A stretch of DNA of 64,000 bases from Pelagomonas calceolata. Its lineage: Eukaryota > Sar > Pelagophyceae > Pelagomonadales > Pelagomonadaceae. Position 1 is the stretch's first letter. Each line of letters opens with the position of its first letter. Below, piece after piece: positions 1-10,883 of the stretch. The position numbers and the translations under genes are program-made. The notes below the pieces were generated by a model. That model saw nothing but the letters and a program-made list of their open reading frames with translations. It searched no databases and had not been told where the DNA came from. Location: positions 2,790,001 to 2,854,000 of the forward strand of contig CAKKNE010000004.1 in the NCBI GenBank assembly GCA_918797485.1, given 5' to 3'.

Positions 1-1
1 C

Positions 2-1531
2 TGCGGCCATAACGAGGACGCCGGTGTCGTCTGCAGCACGTGCTTTCCGACGTGCTTTGGAGAAACCTGCGACCACTGGACCACGCATGGCGACAGCTGT
101 TCGACGCTGGAAGGTACTTATGACTGCGACTGCTCGGGTTGTGCATGTGCTGCTCCGCCGACGCCGACGCCGACGCCGAGGCCAACACCCTGCGCTGGGT
201 GCGACCAGACGCTTGTGCTGTTCCTGACGACGGACTATTACCCGGGCGAGATCAGCTGGACTGTGAGCACCCAGTCGTCTGCTTGTGCAAGCGTGACGGC
301 GTCAGGAGGGTCGTACAGTAGTCAACACACGCTGTACGAGATCGTGGTCGCCACGGACTTCTGTGCGAGCGAGAACTACATGTTCGAGATATTAGACTCG
401 TATGGCGACGGTCTCTGCTGTGGTGGTGGGTCCTGTTCTTGCACTGGTGGTGGGTCCTATTACCTAGAGCTGAACGGCGTCCAGATCTACAGTTCGAATG
501 GTGCCTATGGCTCTGGCGAGACCTTTTATTTCACCGCAAATATTTCTCCTGCGCCGACGCCGGAGCCCTCGCTGCGCCCAACGCCGAGGCCGACGCCGAC
601 CCCAACAACGCCGAGGCCGACGCCGACTCCGACACCGAAACCCACGCCGGTGCCGACAGAAGCTCCGGTCGTCGCCGGTTCCCTCACGCTGTCCGGCATC
701 TCGGTCGCCGAAGCCAGCGGAGAAGAATCCAAGGCCGTTCTCCAGGGCGCCATCGCCGACGTCGCGGGCGTGTCGAAGGGCGACGTAACGATCCTGGGCG
801 TGGCGGCGGCGCGCCGCCGCCGACTCCAGACCGGCGTCGTCGTCGACTACAAGATCCAGTTGACGGACCACGAGGCGTCGGAGGATGCCGCCGCCAACCT
901 CGCGAGCGCCAGTCCCGCGGATGTTGATGAGGCGATCGACGACGCCGCGAAGAAGGCGTCCACAAGGGCCGTGTTCGCGGGCGTCGCCACCACATCGCTG
1001 ACGTCCACCGTCGTCGCCGCGACCGACGCCCCGACCGCCGCGCCGACGACGTGGTGGGACAACAAGAAGAAGCGGAAGGATGCCATGCCGGTAATCATCG
1101 GCATCGTCGTGGGCTGTGTCGTCGGGTTTTGCTGCTGCATCGCGGGCTTGTGCCTCTGCGTCGCGAGGTGGCAGAAGAAGCAGAAGCAGAAGCCCCGCAA
1201 GCCTCCCACGCCGCCCCTGGTCGGCGACGCACAGCCACCGACGCCGCCGCCGCCGACGCCACCGCCGGCGCTGGCGGCGATCCCTCAGAAGCGAGGCTGG
1301 TACCCCTCGCCGTCGGCGCCGCCCCCGGCCCTGGCGCCCATCAAGGCCCAAGCCGCCGGGTGGTCGACCGAGGAGCCGCCGCCGCCGCCGCCAGCCGTCC
1401 CTGTCGCGGAGGCGGTGTCCGAGGGCTGGGGCGCGCGCGGGCTGCGGCGCCTCGCGTCCTGGCGGTCGTCGCCGAGGGAGGGCGCCGAGAGTGCACCGGA
1501 ACCGGAACCGGAACCAGAACCGGAAGCCTGA
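2..1531 (+). CDS. PTP-rich single-pass surface protein, 3' part (5' end outside window)
   Basis: The frame is open from the first bases of the window, so the start lies upstream; 509 residues are visible. In order: a Cys-rich segment with the pattern CFGETCDHW and CDCSGCAC (about 1-50), a Pro-Thr linker, a domain with SYGDGLCCGGGSC and aromatic strands (about 70-165), a second PTP linker, a module beginning AGSLTLSGI and containing RRRRL (about 223-345), a hydrophobic Cys/Gly/Val-rich membrane segment (about 363-388), then a basic Pro-rich cytosolic tail ending in Glu-Pro dipeptides. The layout is that of an algal cell-surface protein. The module before the membrane recurs in the genes at 5332 and 43080. 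Ligand and function are unknown. Confidence 0.8.
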   Translation, partial: CGHNEDAGVVCSTCFPTCFGETCDHWTTHGDSCSTLEGTYDCDCSGCACAAPPTPTPTPRPTPCAGCDQTLVLFLTTDYYPGEISWTVSTQSSACASVTASGGSYSSQHTLYEIVVATDFCASENYMFEILDSYGDGLCCGGGSCSCTGGGSYYLELNGVQIYSSNGAYGSGETFYFTANISPAPTPEPSLRPTPRPTPTPTTPRPTPTPTPKPTPVPTEAPVVAGSLTLSGISVAEASGEESKAVLQGAIADVAGVSKGDVTILGVAAARRRRLQTGVVVDYKIQLTDHEASEDAAANLASASPADVDEAIDDAAKKASTRAVFAGVATTSLTSTVVAATDAPTAAPTTWWDNKKKRKDAMPVIIGIVVGCVVGFCCCIAGLCLCVARWQKKQKQKPRKPPTPPLVGDAQPPTPPPPTPPPALAAIPQKRGWYPSPSAPPPALAPIKAQAAGWSTEEPPPPPPAVPVAEAVSEGWGARGLRRLASWRSSPREGAESAPEPEPEPEPEA

Positions 1532-1745
1532 AGAAAATTCCCCCCCCCCAAATTCACGAAAAGAAAAACAAATTCGCGATCTCCTCACGACGGACGCCCG
1601 CGGCCTCAAGTTTCCCGCCTGGTGCAGTCCCTTCCCTCTCGCTCGTCCGGTGCTCCATGATGCGAGACCTCCCCTCCTCTACTGCCGTGTTCACAGACAC
1701 GAGCGCATTACTAAAAATCAAACTCTGACTCGGGGGCCCTTTAAC

Positions 1746-3728
1746 TTACTGCGCCGCGTCCTCGCCCGCGACGCCCCGACTCATGTCCACGGAGTAGATG
1801 CGCCTCTGATAAAGGTAGATGAGGAAGACGACGTCGTCGCGGAAGCAAGACACGCGGTGCATCACCGGCATCTTGATCACGAAGGCGAACAGGTCGTCAA
1901 TAAACGTGTTCACAAAGCGGAAGCAGAGGAGCCGCCACGGCAGGTGCGACACGCTCTTGAGGTGGTAGTTGAGCGCCAATTGCGGCGTCATGAGGATGAA
2001 GCCCCCCGTGTAGACGGCGTTCGTCATGGCGCCGAGGCCCCACGAGTACCAGCCCAGATGGGCGTCGTAGATGAGCGTCTTGACCGCGTAGCCGACGACG
2101 AGCGGCCCGAGCGATAGAGATAAGTACAGCGTCGCGAGGCGGTCCACGCGCAGCGTCGCCGCGTCGAGCTGCGCGCCCTTGTCGTCGGCCTTGGCGTTCT
2201 TCGCGGAGAGGGCCACGGCCTCGAGCCGCTCGCACCTTATCCACGGAAACGGCCGCGAGAAGTCCGGCCGCACGCCCGTCGCCTTCTCGACCTTCCAGCA
2301 TTGTATTAATATGGCCCCGGCCGCGGGAATCGATACGAGTAAACTCGACCCCTGGTCCACGAGGTAGGCCAATACAACAATCTGCGAAATGAGGTCGACG
2401 ACCACCGACCGCGCGGACAAGCCCCTGAGTGATTTGTTGTTCTTCCAGAAGTCCACGTCGCTCTTGAAGGCTAAGAATTCAAATAACAAGTGCAAGACGG
2501 ACGCGAGCATTGTGACCGCTAACAACCACGTCTTCGTGTCTGCTATCAATCGCCTGACTTCATCGATGTCGTTCTCGGAGAACCCAAAGTCCTCCTGCTG
2601 CGCTTTCAGACCCTCCTCCATGCGCGCGATGAGCTGCCACCGCGCGAACGATAAGGGCTGGAAGTTTAGCGAGAGCGGCAGCGCGTCCACCGTGCTGTTC
2701 ACCACGAGATATTTGTCGGACGTCAGGCCGATCTCGTCGGCGTACGTCGGCGGCGCGTACTTGTAGACCACGGAGCCGCCCGGCGCCCGATCTCGAAAGC
2801 GCTGCATGCCCGGCACACTCACGTCGGCCGGCCAGTCGCGAAATTCTGCGACGACGCGCACCGCCGCCTCGGGCTTCCACTTGGCGCACATCTCGCCGTC
2901 TTCTCCGGTGTAGGTCGGCGCCCAGGGCGCCGGCGGTCCTAGTGAACCGAGCGTCGGGTGGACGTCGTAGAGCAGCTTCCTCTTTGCCAGCGCCGCTCTT
3001 CCTTTGGGCGCCGCCTCGAATTTTACTAATGCAATAGACGGCACGCGCGCCGTGCGCCGGACATCGTTATCCGCGAGGCCGCGCCACCTGGCTTTTTCGG
3101 TGATACGCGTCACGGCCGAGTGCAAATATAATGTGCCGTTCGCCTGGAGCTGCGCCCAGGCCTTTGGTGGTAGTATAATACGTTGCCGCGGGCCACTGCT
3201 CTCCTCGCCCAAGATCAACCTTGACAAAACACCGGGCTGCGCCGCCCGCTCGGCGGCTGCTAATGCAGCGTCGGAGCACTGTAAAGCGCTTTCCGACGCA
3301 CACAACCTTAAATCAATCTTGCGGTCCTTGGTGTGCGTGTTGAGCTCTATGTTTTGTTCCCGCCAGATGATCACCGTCGAATCGTCGTACAAAGATGCAT
3401 TCCTCATAAAATCGTGCGGGAGCGACGCGTACGTCGACAGCGCGACCTCCACGTCCAGCGTCGAGTTCTCGGGCCACATAGGTGTGACTTGGACACCACC
3501 TCTGTAATCGTCCGGGAGGTTCGCGAGCGGATCGAGCACCCTCGAAAAATTGCGGTAGGCGAACGCGACGTAGGCCACGGCCGCGCACGTCGCGAGCGTG
3601 GACGAGTTGAGGTATGAGGTGAGGCCGCCTTTAGAAGACTTCTTCTTCTGCTTGGGCGCCTCCTCCGGTGCTTTGGTGGCTTTGTCGGGCGTCGGCGCAG
3701 CTTCTCTTTGCTTGCGCGTGCGCACCAT
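1746..3728 (-). CDS. CLPTM1 family transmembrane protein
   Basis: 660 residues, near the usual length for the cleft lip and palate transmembrane protein 1 family, ER/Golgi multipass proteins tied to receptor and GPI-lipid trafficking. A Lys-rich cytosolic start is followed by a membrane anchor (about 38-60), a large lumenal domain with the family blocks GPPAPWAP and KYLVVNSTVDALPLSLNFQP, then membrane segments near 400-420, 445-475, 535-552 and 563-582. The C-terminal block MPVMHRVSCFRDDVVFLIYL is the most diagnostic family signature. The ATG at 3728 is the first in frame. It shares a divergent 594 bp promoter region with the gene at 4323. Identification is secure; the exact role here is inferred from the family. 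Confidence 0.92.
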   Translation of the reverse strand: MVRTRKQREAAPTPDKATKAPEEAPKQKKKSSKGGLTSYLNSSTLATCAAVAYVAFAYRNFSRVLDPLANLPDDYRGGVQVTPMWPENSTLDVEVALSTYASLPHDFMRNASLYDDSTVIIWREQNIELNTHTKDRKIDLRLCASESALQCSDAALAAAERAAQPGVLSRLILGEESSGPRQRIILPPKAWAQLQANGTLYLHSAVTRITEKARWRGLADNDVRRTARVPSIALVKFEAAPKGRAALAKRKLLYDVHPTLGSLGPPAPWAPTYTGEDGEMCAKWKPEAAVRVVAEFRDWPADVSVPGMQRFRDRAPGGSVVYKYAPPTYADEIGLTSDKYLVVNSTVDALPLSLNFQPLSFARWQLIARMEEGLKAQQEDFGFSENDIDEVRRLIADTKTWLLAVTMLASVLHLLFEFLAFKSDVDFWKNNKSLRGLSARSVVVDLISQIVVLAYLVDQGSSLLVSIPAAGAILIQCWKVEKATGVRPDFSRPFPWIRCERLEAVALSAKNAKADDKGAQLDAATLRVDRLATLYLSLSLGPLVVGYAVKTLIYDAHLGWYSWGLGAMTNAVYTGGFILMTPQLALNYHLKSVSHLPWRLLCFRFVNTFIDDLFAFVIKMPVMHRVSCFRDDVVFLIYLYQRRIYSVDMSRGVAGEDAAQ

Positions 3729-4322
3729 CGCTGCCTTGCGTTCGGCTGCAGCAGGGTCACGGGTGCTCGGTGTGGCGGCAGCTGTCGCTGGCTGTTGCTG
3801 CGGTGCTGTGCGTTGCTAACGATGCGCGTTTCAGCAGTCGTCAGTCACCCGCGGGCCACTTGGCAGTCGGGCTGCGCGGCTGCAAATCGGTGCTAGCGGC
3901 CTGTAAGACACTAGCGGGGTACTATACCTATATACGTACAAAAATAAAATTTCCTATATACGAAATAAAATGAGGGAAAGACCCAATAAATAAAACACAT
4001 ACCCTGCGGCCTACTTTTAGAATATAGATGTAAGGTCCTCGGTACTTGCCTAGGTACTGTACGTATCGCGAGCGATAAAACGCAAAAAGAGAGGCCGTCC
4101 CGGGCGCCGACGAGCGGTCGTGGGACGCCGGAGGAGGCGTAGACGTGTGATCGGCCACGGACCGGCAAGCAGCCCCAACTTGGGCAAAGCAAGGCACACA
4201 GACGCACTGCCACTGCTCTCAGGAACCAGCATTTGGAGGGTTTGTGCCCAGCCAGCACATGCAATGCACTAAAATGAGGAGTGACGCGGGCCGAGCGGGC
4301 TGCCCTCAAGGCATGTAGCGCC
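3729..4322. other. divergent intergenic region, partly AT-rich
   Basis: Between the CLPTM1 gene (leftward) and the zinc-ribbon gene (rightward). It holds the palindrome at 3892-3915 followed by an AT-rich tract (about 3930-4035), unusual in this GC-rich DNA. A reading frame on the minus strand crosses it but has no recognisable content. Probably a bidirectional promoter. Confidence 0.5.
3892..3915 (+). promoter_or_regulatory. promoter palindrome, copy 1
   Basis: GCTAGCG, a 10-base spacer with TGTAAG, then CACTAGC. It lies 164 bp upstream of the CLPTM1 ATG in a divergent promoter region. One of eight copies in the window, all in gene-upstream DNA. Confidence 0.6.
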
Positions 4323-5249
4323 ATGTGCCGCGGCCCGCCGAACCCGCTCACCGTGCCGTGCGCGTCGTGCGGCAAGCCCCTAGACGCGGGCGCCAACTTC
4401 TGCACGGCCTGCGGCGCCGCCGCCGGGCGCCCGCCCGCGCCCGTGGCCAGCGGCGCCACAGTACCGCGCCGTACGCCGCGCCCCGAGCCCGTAGCCGTCG
4501 CCGTGAAGGTCGACGACGATGCCAGCGTCGCAACGGCACCGCGCCGGACGCTGCGCGCGCGCGCGTGGCGCGCGCTGTGCTGCGCGCCGCCGGACTGTAG
4601 AGAAAGGACGCGATGGTGCTGCGCGAGGTGGTGCTGCCGCTTGTTCGTTTGGTTTATAGTATTGACAGCGGCCGCCGGCGGCTGCGCCGTACACATCTTA
4701 TCGCAGGAGGCCGCCGAGGAGGCGGCCTCGGCCACGGAGGCCGTCTCCACGGCCGCGCGGGCGCCCGGCGCATCGGCCGGCAACGTCACCTGCACGGCGG
4801 CCGCCGACGAAACGCCCTGCCCGACGCCCGCGCCGACGCCGTGCCGCGCGAGCCTCATCGTCGTCAAAGCCAGAAACTTCAAGAACGACGACGGCGTGGC
4901 GAAGCTCTGGGTCCACAACAACAAAGACGAGTGGAACGCCGACAAGGACGACTGGGACGAAGACGACGGCGCGTTTTTTGTGGGGGAGGCGCTCATCCAC
5001 AACAAAGAAAATACGAATTTTACGGTATACACGACCGTCGTGCCGGCGAACTACGGCGTGCTGGTACTCCACGACAAGGACGCGAACGGCAAGATGAAGA
5101 CCAACGGCGTGGGCAAGCCGCGCGAGGGCGTCGGCGCGTCGCGCGGCGCCGCCGGGTCCTGGACGGGCGGGCCGCGCTGGTCCAAGGCCAAGTTCTGGGT
5201 GCCCGAGTGCTCCGTCGTGACGAGCGAGGTCAAGCTGTGGTACGCGTAA
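4323..5249 (+). CDS. zinc-ribbon membrane protein with DUF2141-like domain
   Basis: 308 residues from the first ATG of the frame; an in-frame GTG at 4281 is upstream. The N-terminus has a double-CxxC zinc ribbon (CASCGKPLDAGANFCTACG), then a basic stretch, one membrane segment (about 108-128, FVWFIVLTAAAGG) and an Asp/Asn-rich domain. The last 110 residues, with NYGVLVLHDKDANGKMKTN and a following GKPREGVGAS, match the DUF2141 pattern known from bacterial exported proteins. The likely topology is ribbon in the cytosol and DUF2141 outside. It is convergent with the next gene, 82 bp away, which carries a similar ribbon at its own cytosolic end. Function is unknown; domain calls are from motif recognition. 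Confidence 0.78.
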   Translation: MCRGPPNPLTVPCASCGKPLDAGANFCTACGAAAGRPPAPVASGATVPRRTPRPEPVAVAVKVDDDASVATAPRRTLRARAWRALCCAPPDCRERTRWCCARWCCRLFVWFIVLTAAAGGCAVHILSQEAAEEAASATEAVSTAARAPGASAGNVTCTAAADETPCPTPAPTPCRASLIVVKARNFKNDDGVAKLWVHNNKDEWNADKDDWDEDDGAFFVGEALIHNKENTNFTVYTTVVPANYGVLVLHDKDANGKMKTNGVGKPREGVGASRGAAGSWTGGPRWSKAKFWVPECSVVTSEVKLWYA

Positions 5250-5331
5250 CGAATGTGGATATATACGAGGGGAACCGGTGAAGCGCCGCGCGAGCGGGGG
5301 GGGGGGTAGAGGGGGAGGGGGGGCGTGGGCG

Positions 5332-8300
5332 TCACACCGTCGCTTCGGCCTTGACAGACTTGAGCTCCAGCGGGCCCTTGGCGGCGGCGCCGCACGCCGC
5401 GCAGAATTTCTCGCCCGCGGCGAGCGGCGCGCCGCACGACGCGCAGACCGCCGGCGGCGCCGCGGCGCCCCCGCGCCGCAGGTAGAGGACGGCCAGCGCC
5501 GTGAGGCCGCACGCGCAAAAGCAGAGGCACGCCGCGGCGATGAGCAGGATCGCGTAGAGCGCGAGGTCCTCGCCGCGCTTCTTCTTCTTCTTGGGCGCGG
5601 ACCGCTCGACGTCGGTGGTGAAGCTCTCCGTCTTGACGCCGGCGAAGAGGGCCACCATCGTCTCGTCGTCGCTGTCCGCGGCGGCCGCCTGGAGGGCCGC
5701 GTCCACGATCGTCGGGTCCGCCTCGGCGGCCAGGAGGTTGGCGCTCACGCTGGCGGCCTCGCGGCCGCGGGGACGGACCTCGAACTCGACGGTCACGGAT
5801 TCCGTCAGGCGCCGCCGCGCGGCCGCGGCGGCGGACACGCTCAGGATGCGCACCTGGTCCTTGTCGACGCCGGCGACGCGCGCGATGGCGTCCCGGAAGA
5901 CGGCGCGGGCCGCGGCCGTGTCCGCGTCGGCGGCCGTGATGCCCGAGAACGTCGCGGCGCCCGCGATCACGTTGTCTGCTTGCTTCTCGGGGCTCGCCAC
6001 GAACAGGCTCAGGTCGAGGTCGACGACGGCGTCGCAGTCGGCGCGGACCAGCGTGCCCTGCGCCGCGTCACCGTCCCAGGTGCTCACGGTGAAGCCCTCG
6101 CTGCCCGCGCCGGTCATCGCCATGGACGCCTCGCTCTCCGCGAGCGGGGCGCCGAACCAGGTGAAGTCGTCGAAGGCCAGGCCCATGCTCATGTCACCGT
6201 ACATGTCCTCGCTGCCGAAGCCGCGCATGTCCGCGTCGAAGGCCGTGTAGAAGCACGTGCGGCCGACGCCCGTGACGTCTTCCGGCGCGTCCGCGGCCCC
6301 CGCGATCGAGAAGACGTCGTCGCCGTCCGCCGCCACGCTCAGCGTCGCCTCCAGCATTCCGCCGCGCGCGGCGCGGCAGCCCCTGCTGTCGTCGAACTGC
6401 AGGCATGCGCCGAGGCCGGCCGCGACGCCAAAAACCTCCTCGAGCGGCTCGCCGGAGCTTTCCGGCGCGCTGAGCTTCATCGTCATCGAGGCCTCGACGG
6501 CGTCGACGCCCGGCTCGTCCTGGTCCTCGGTCCAGTCCCAGCACTTGCCGTCCGCGATCGTGCCGTCGCAGAAGCCGCACGACGACGAGTCCGTGGCGCA
6601 CCAGCGCGGGAAGTCGTAGCCGTACCAATAGTCCCAATTGAAATGGACTGGCGCAAGATCCATCTGGGCATCCGTCGTCACGCGAATGTCGTCCGTAGGG
6701 CCCTGGAAGTCGTTTTCCCAGTACAAGTTGGGCTCATAGGAATAATCGCAATCTCGCGAAAAAAATGACGCGTCGAAGTCCTTGGTGAAGCAGTAGTACT
6801 CCGCGTACTGGTTCTGACTGTTCATGTCTTCGATTGCCGTCGACTCACTGGTGGGTCGCTTACACGAATAATTCCACTGGTCGTAGCTGGTACTGTAGTC
6901 TTTCATGCAATAACATTCGTCGTAGTAGCTGGTGTAGACGGCCATCATCATCCCGGGCGCGTCCGCACACATATCGAGGCACCCTTGAGGGCCGAAGTTT
7001 GGGTCGAAGTAATCCATGTAATAACTCCAGTCTTCTTCGGCGTGAATTTCCGAGATGAACCCGAACCCTTTTGGGTAGCAGTGGTCCTCCCGCAACGTAT
7101 AGTCCTCGTCGTCCTCGGGCTCCTCCCCGGGCGAATAGACCCACTCCTCGTCCGTGCACGTGCAGCCCTGCACCGTAGACTCCTCGGGCGGCGTCCAGGC
7201 CGCGTCGCCCCCAAGTTCCGCCGCGAACGCGTCGTCGCCCTCAACCGCGATGTGGAGTTCCATGGCGCCGGTCAGCCTGCCCTCGTTTCCCTCGCTTAAA
7301 TCGGCCGAGCCTTCCATCGTCGTGGCGAGGGAGAACTCCTGGACGCCGTCGCTCGTGACGCGGACCTCGAGGGCCGCCGAGCCGCTGCCGACGCCGTCGT
7401 CGGCCTCGCCGTTGGCCGTCATGGCCGCGTAGAACGTCTCGGCGCCCGTGTCCTCGGTGACGACGACCTTGAGCTCCACGTCTTCCGCAACGCGCCATTC
7501 GTCGACCTCGGTCCAGCCGTACGACACGGTCCCGTCGAAGGCCTCCCCGCGGTCTCGGAGGTCGAGCGCCACCGATCCGGCGTCGGCGCCCTTGGCGTGA
7601 TCCCACGTGCCCGCGACGTAGAGCAGCTCCTCGGTGGCGCCGCCGAGGCGCTGCGCCGCGCGCGTGACCGTAGCGTCGCCCTCGAACCGGTGCGCCGAGG
7701 CGTCGCCCCACTTCGCGGCCGCGTCGAGCTCGCCGTCGACGCTGTTCTCGCCGTCGACGCGCGCCACGAGCTGCGCCCACAGGGTTTTGTCCTCGTCGCC
7801 GGGTTCGTCGTAGTCGAGCTTCCCGTCGACGAAGAACCGTTCGGCGGCGTCGTCCTCGACGCGCAGCTCCACGTAGAAGTCGTGGTCCGTCCGGATCGCA
7901 CTCGATAGCATGATTTCGAAGACCTGCTCGCCGTCGACGCGCATCGCCAGGGTCGCCGAGCCGCTGAGGCCGCCGCCGCCGCTCGCGGTGCGGGCCGAGG
8001 GCTCGTCCGTGGCGCCTGCCAGCGCCAGGGCGACGGCGAACCGCTCCGCCGCGCCGTCGGTGACCGTGAAGCTCATCTCGACGTCACCCTCGTTAGACTC
8101 CTCGCGCACGTCGAAGACCGTCGCCAGCGTGGCGTTGATCTCGTCGAAGCCGAAGGTCGCGCTCATCGCGAAGTCTTCGTCATGCTCCTTGCCCCACGTC
8201 GCCTCGGCGCCCAGCGTCATGTCGACGGCGTCCTCGTCGCCGACACGCAGCGACATGGTCGTCGCGGCGCTGAGCTCGTCGGTGTCCGGGTTTTCAACCC

Positions 8301-10625
8301 CCCGTTTCGCGGTCCAGTCCCAGCACTTGCCGTCCGCGATCGTGCCGTCGCAGAAGCCGCACGACGACGAGTCCGTGGCGCACCAGCCTGGGAAGCTGTG
8401 GTACAACCAATTAGGATAAGTATAGTCCCAGTCGTAATAGAATGGCGAAAGATCTTGCTGGGCATCCGTCGTCACGCGCCTGCTGTTCGTAGCCCGCTGG
8501 AACTTGCCTTCCAGGTACAAGCTCGACGCGTCGAAGGCCCCCCAGCAATTCTCATACCCCGAAGCGTCGAAGTCCTCGGTGAAGCATGTGTACGACTCGT
8601 AGTCGTCCATCGAAGAGTCCATGTCTTCGATCGCTATCGACGAGCCAGTGGGTCGCTTACACGACACCCACCAATCATATAGGTTGGAACTCTTGCCTGC
8701 GCGCGAATTCCGCTTTCGCCTCCCCCCGGAAACAAGGTTTTTCCACTCTGGTAACTGCAGCCACAGTAGCCTTCGCTGCCGTACCTATAGATGACGACCC
8801 CCATCGTCTCATCCGCACCCACACACGCGTCATAGCACGTTTGGGCCGAAAAGCTTGATACCCAAGACGAATACTCGTCGCTGCGGATTTGCGACATGTC
8901 GTCGTATTTGTAGCAGCGCCCCTCCCGCAACGTGTAGTCCTCCTCGTCCTCGTCCTCTGGCTCCCCGGGCGAATAGACCCACTCCTCGCCCTCGCACGTG
9001 CACCCCTGCACCGTAGACTCCTTGGGCTTCTTCCAGCCCCAGTCGCCTCCGATGTCCACCGCGAGCTCGTTTTTGCCGTCCGCAAGGATAGTGAGCTGCA
9101 CGGCGCCGTCCATGCCGCCCTCGTAGGCGTTGTCGTCGCTTGCCTCGCCGGTCGCCTCCACGACGGCGGAGAACTTCTCGACGCCCTGAAGGTCCGTGGC
9201 GGTGAGCCGCGCGACGGCCGTCGCCGTGTCGCCGGCGCAGCACTCGGCGTCCGCCGACGCGACGACGTCGTAGACGACGCTCGTCGACTTGCGCGTGCGC
9301 TCGAGCGAGGCGCAGAACTCGCCCTCGAAGCCCACGCAGCCGGTGAAGGTGTAGTCCGCGTCCCAGGTCAGCGTCATGCAGTGGTCCGGCACGCAGGACA
9401 CATGGGAGAGGCGCCGCGGCGGCGCCCCTTCCAAAGCGGCGGCGAGGCGCCGCGCCGGCGCGCGGCACCCCCAGAGCCGCTTCTCCGCCGCCCCGTAGTG
9501 CTTGTAGTGGCGGCGGAGCGCGCGCGTGTCGCAGCGGTCCTCCGTGCAGAAGGCGTCGCGGAGGTCCTCATATCTCGCCGCGTAGCAGGCGGCCGACTCG
9601 TCGCGCGTGAACAACTCGGGCGACCAGCGCAGCGCGACGGCGTGCTGCGGCCCGAGGAGCGCACCGAAGAACGCGTCGGCGTCGACCGCCGTCGCGTTCA
9701 GGGCCACGACGCGCGTCGACATGGCGTCGAGCGCCTCGCCGCCGACGACGGCGACGGCGCCGGTCGCGCGGAAGGGCAGGTCCAGGAGCGTCGGAACGTC
9801 GCTCGCGAAGCGGAGGTCCGCGCCCTCGAAGGCGAGGGTGCCCGCGCCGCCGGCGCGGCCCGTCAGGTCGTAGGCGACGCGCGGCAGGCGCAGGGTCACC
9901 GCCTCCACCCCCGCCGGGAGGCGCACCGCGGCCCGCGACTCGGTCCAGCGCGCCGCGAGCGCGCCGTCCGCGCCGACGCTGAGCTCGAGCGAGTCCTTGA
10001 CGAGCGCGGCGACGCCGGCGAGCGCCCGGAGGTCGTGCCACCCCTTCTTGAAGAGCGTTTGCTTCGACGCGAGGCGCGTCGGCTCCCAGGCGGTCCCGAC
10101 GTTGGACTGGGCGGTCGTGGGGAAGAGGCCGCCGTACAGCTGCGTCTCGGCGACGACGTCGCACTTTACGGAGCCGTAGAGCAGTTTCGACGACGCGAGG
10201 CGCCGCGCCACGTCGAAGTCGACGTCGCGGACGCGCGCGACGAGCCTCGCCCGCGCTTCCGTCCTGACGCGGACGGGCCAGCCCGCGCCCGCGGCCTCCG
10301 CGACGACGGTCGCGACGCGCTCCAGCGCCCTGCCCGCGGCCTGGGCCCGGACGTCGCATGTGGCGCGCGTGACGCGCACCTCGTGGAGCCACGCGCGCCC
10401 GGCGCGCGGGCGCGCGTCCACGTCTACGAGGACGTCCTTGCCGTCGAAGCCGATCTCGACGCGCGCGTCGGCCGCGCCGACGTCTGGGAGCGGCAGCAGC
10501 AGCTCGCCGAGCGACAGCAGGACGAGCGCGACGGCGGCCGCGCCGGCGAAGCGCCGGCGGCGGCTGCCCGGCGGCGGCGCCGCCTGGGCCTCGGGGTCGA
10601 GCTTGGTGGCGCTCGCCTTGGACAT
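5332..10625 (-). CDS. giant Cys-rich membrane protein with duplicated WSC-like modules (two exons proposed)
   Basis: Two reading frames, 10625-8756 and 8696-5332, are read here as one gene of 1744 residues; an upstream in-frame GTG at 10655 is not used. The protein starts with a basic stretch and a membrane anchor (RFAGAAAVALVLLSLG), then a beta-rich region, then two copies of a module running TVQGCTC, EEWVYSPGE, YTLRE, a C-x-C motif resembling WSC domains, SCKRP, RVTTDAQ and CATDSSSCGFC. The first copy is cut across 8697-8755, the second is intact at about 6530-7190, so the break must be internal to one gene. After further beta-rich repeats come the RRRL module (ATFSGI to KTESF), a C-terminal membrane segment and a cytosolic zinc ribbon (CASCG, CAACG). 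Probably a wall- or carbohydrate-facing surface protein; function unknown. Confidence 0.7.
6529..6604. repeat. 76-bp direct repeat, copy A
   Basis: By eye identical at all 76 positions to 8311-8386. It encodes the WCATDSSSCGFC to CWDWT block of module 2. Identity at silent positions, against diverged surroundings, suggests recent duplication or gene conversion. Confidence 0.85.
8311..8386. repeat. 76-bp direct repeat, copy B
   Basis: Second copy of the repeat at 6529-6604, encoding the same Cys-rich block in module 1. Confidence 0.85.
8697..8755 (-). other. proposed 59-nt intron
   Basis: Reading leftward, removal from GTTACC at 8755 to CGCGCAG at 8697 joins the two frames in phase and restores a module that aligns with the intact copy (SxxxYDxWxxSCKRP). 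Donors at 8746 (50 nt) or other short combinations also restore phase, and a base error in the G6 run at 8727-8732 cannot be excluded. The joining of frames is well supported; the exact sites are not. Confidence 0.45.
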
Positions 10626-10883
10626 GCTAACGCAGTGCCCTTCGGCAGCGCGCACGCCTCTCTACGCCCTCTCCGGCTGCCCCGACGAAGAGCTGATTCT
10701 AGATCTAGATCGATTTGAGAGCGCGCGGGTCATCCACCGCGCCCCGCCCCCGGTCCGGCAGGACGGGTCTGGCGGGGTTGATCCGTCCGAAGAATAGAGA
10801 GAGGCGCGTGTGTGTAAAAAAATAATGTACCGCGGCGGGTCGTGGCTAGTAATACCATATCTAATAAATTACGAGCGCAAATA

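Noticed and set aside
464-1609. Long minus-strand frame opposite the PTP-rich gene
   Set aside because: Arg-rich by-product of GC-rich codons; no domain, signal or start context.
3911-5032. 373-codon minus-strand frame over the divergent region and 4323 gene
   Set aside because: Crosses the palindrome and AT-rich DNA and is antisense to the zinc-ribbon gene, which has clear domains.
5278-6768. 496-codon plus-strand frame opposite the giant surface gene
   Set aside because: Mirror of a coding strand with strong GC3; Arg/Ala/Gly content only.
8889-10718. 609-codon plus-strand frame
   Set aside because: Antisense shadow of the exon 8756-10625; no recognisable protein features.
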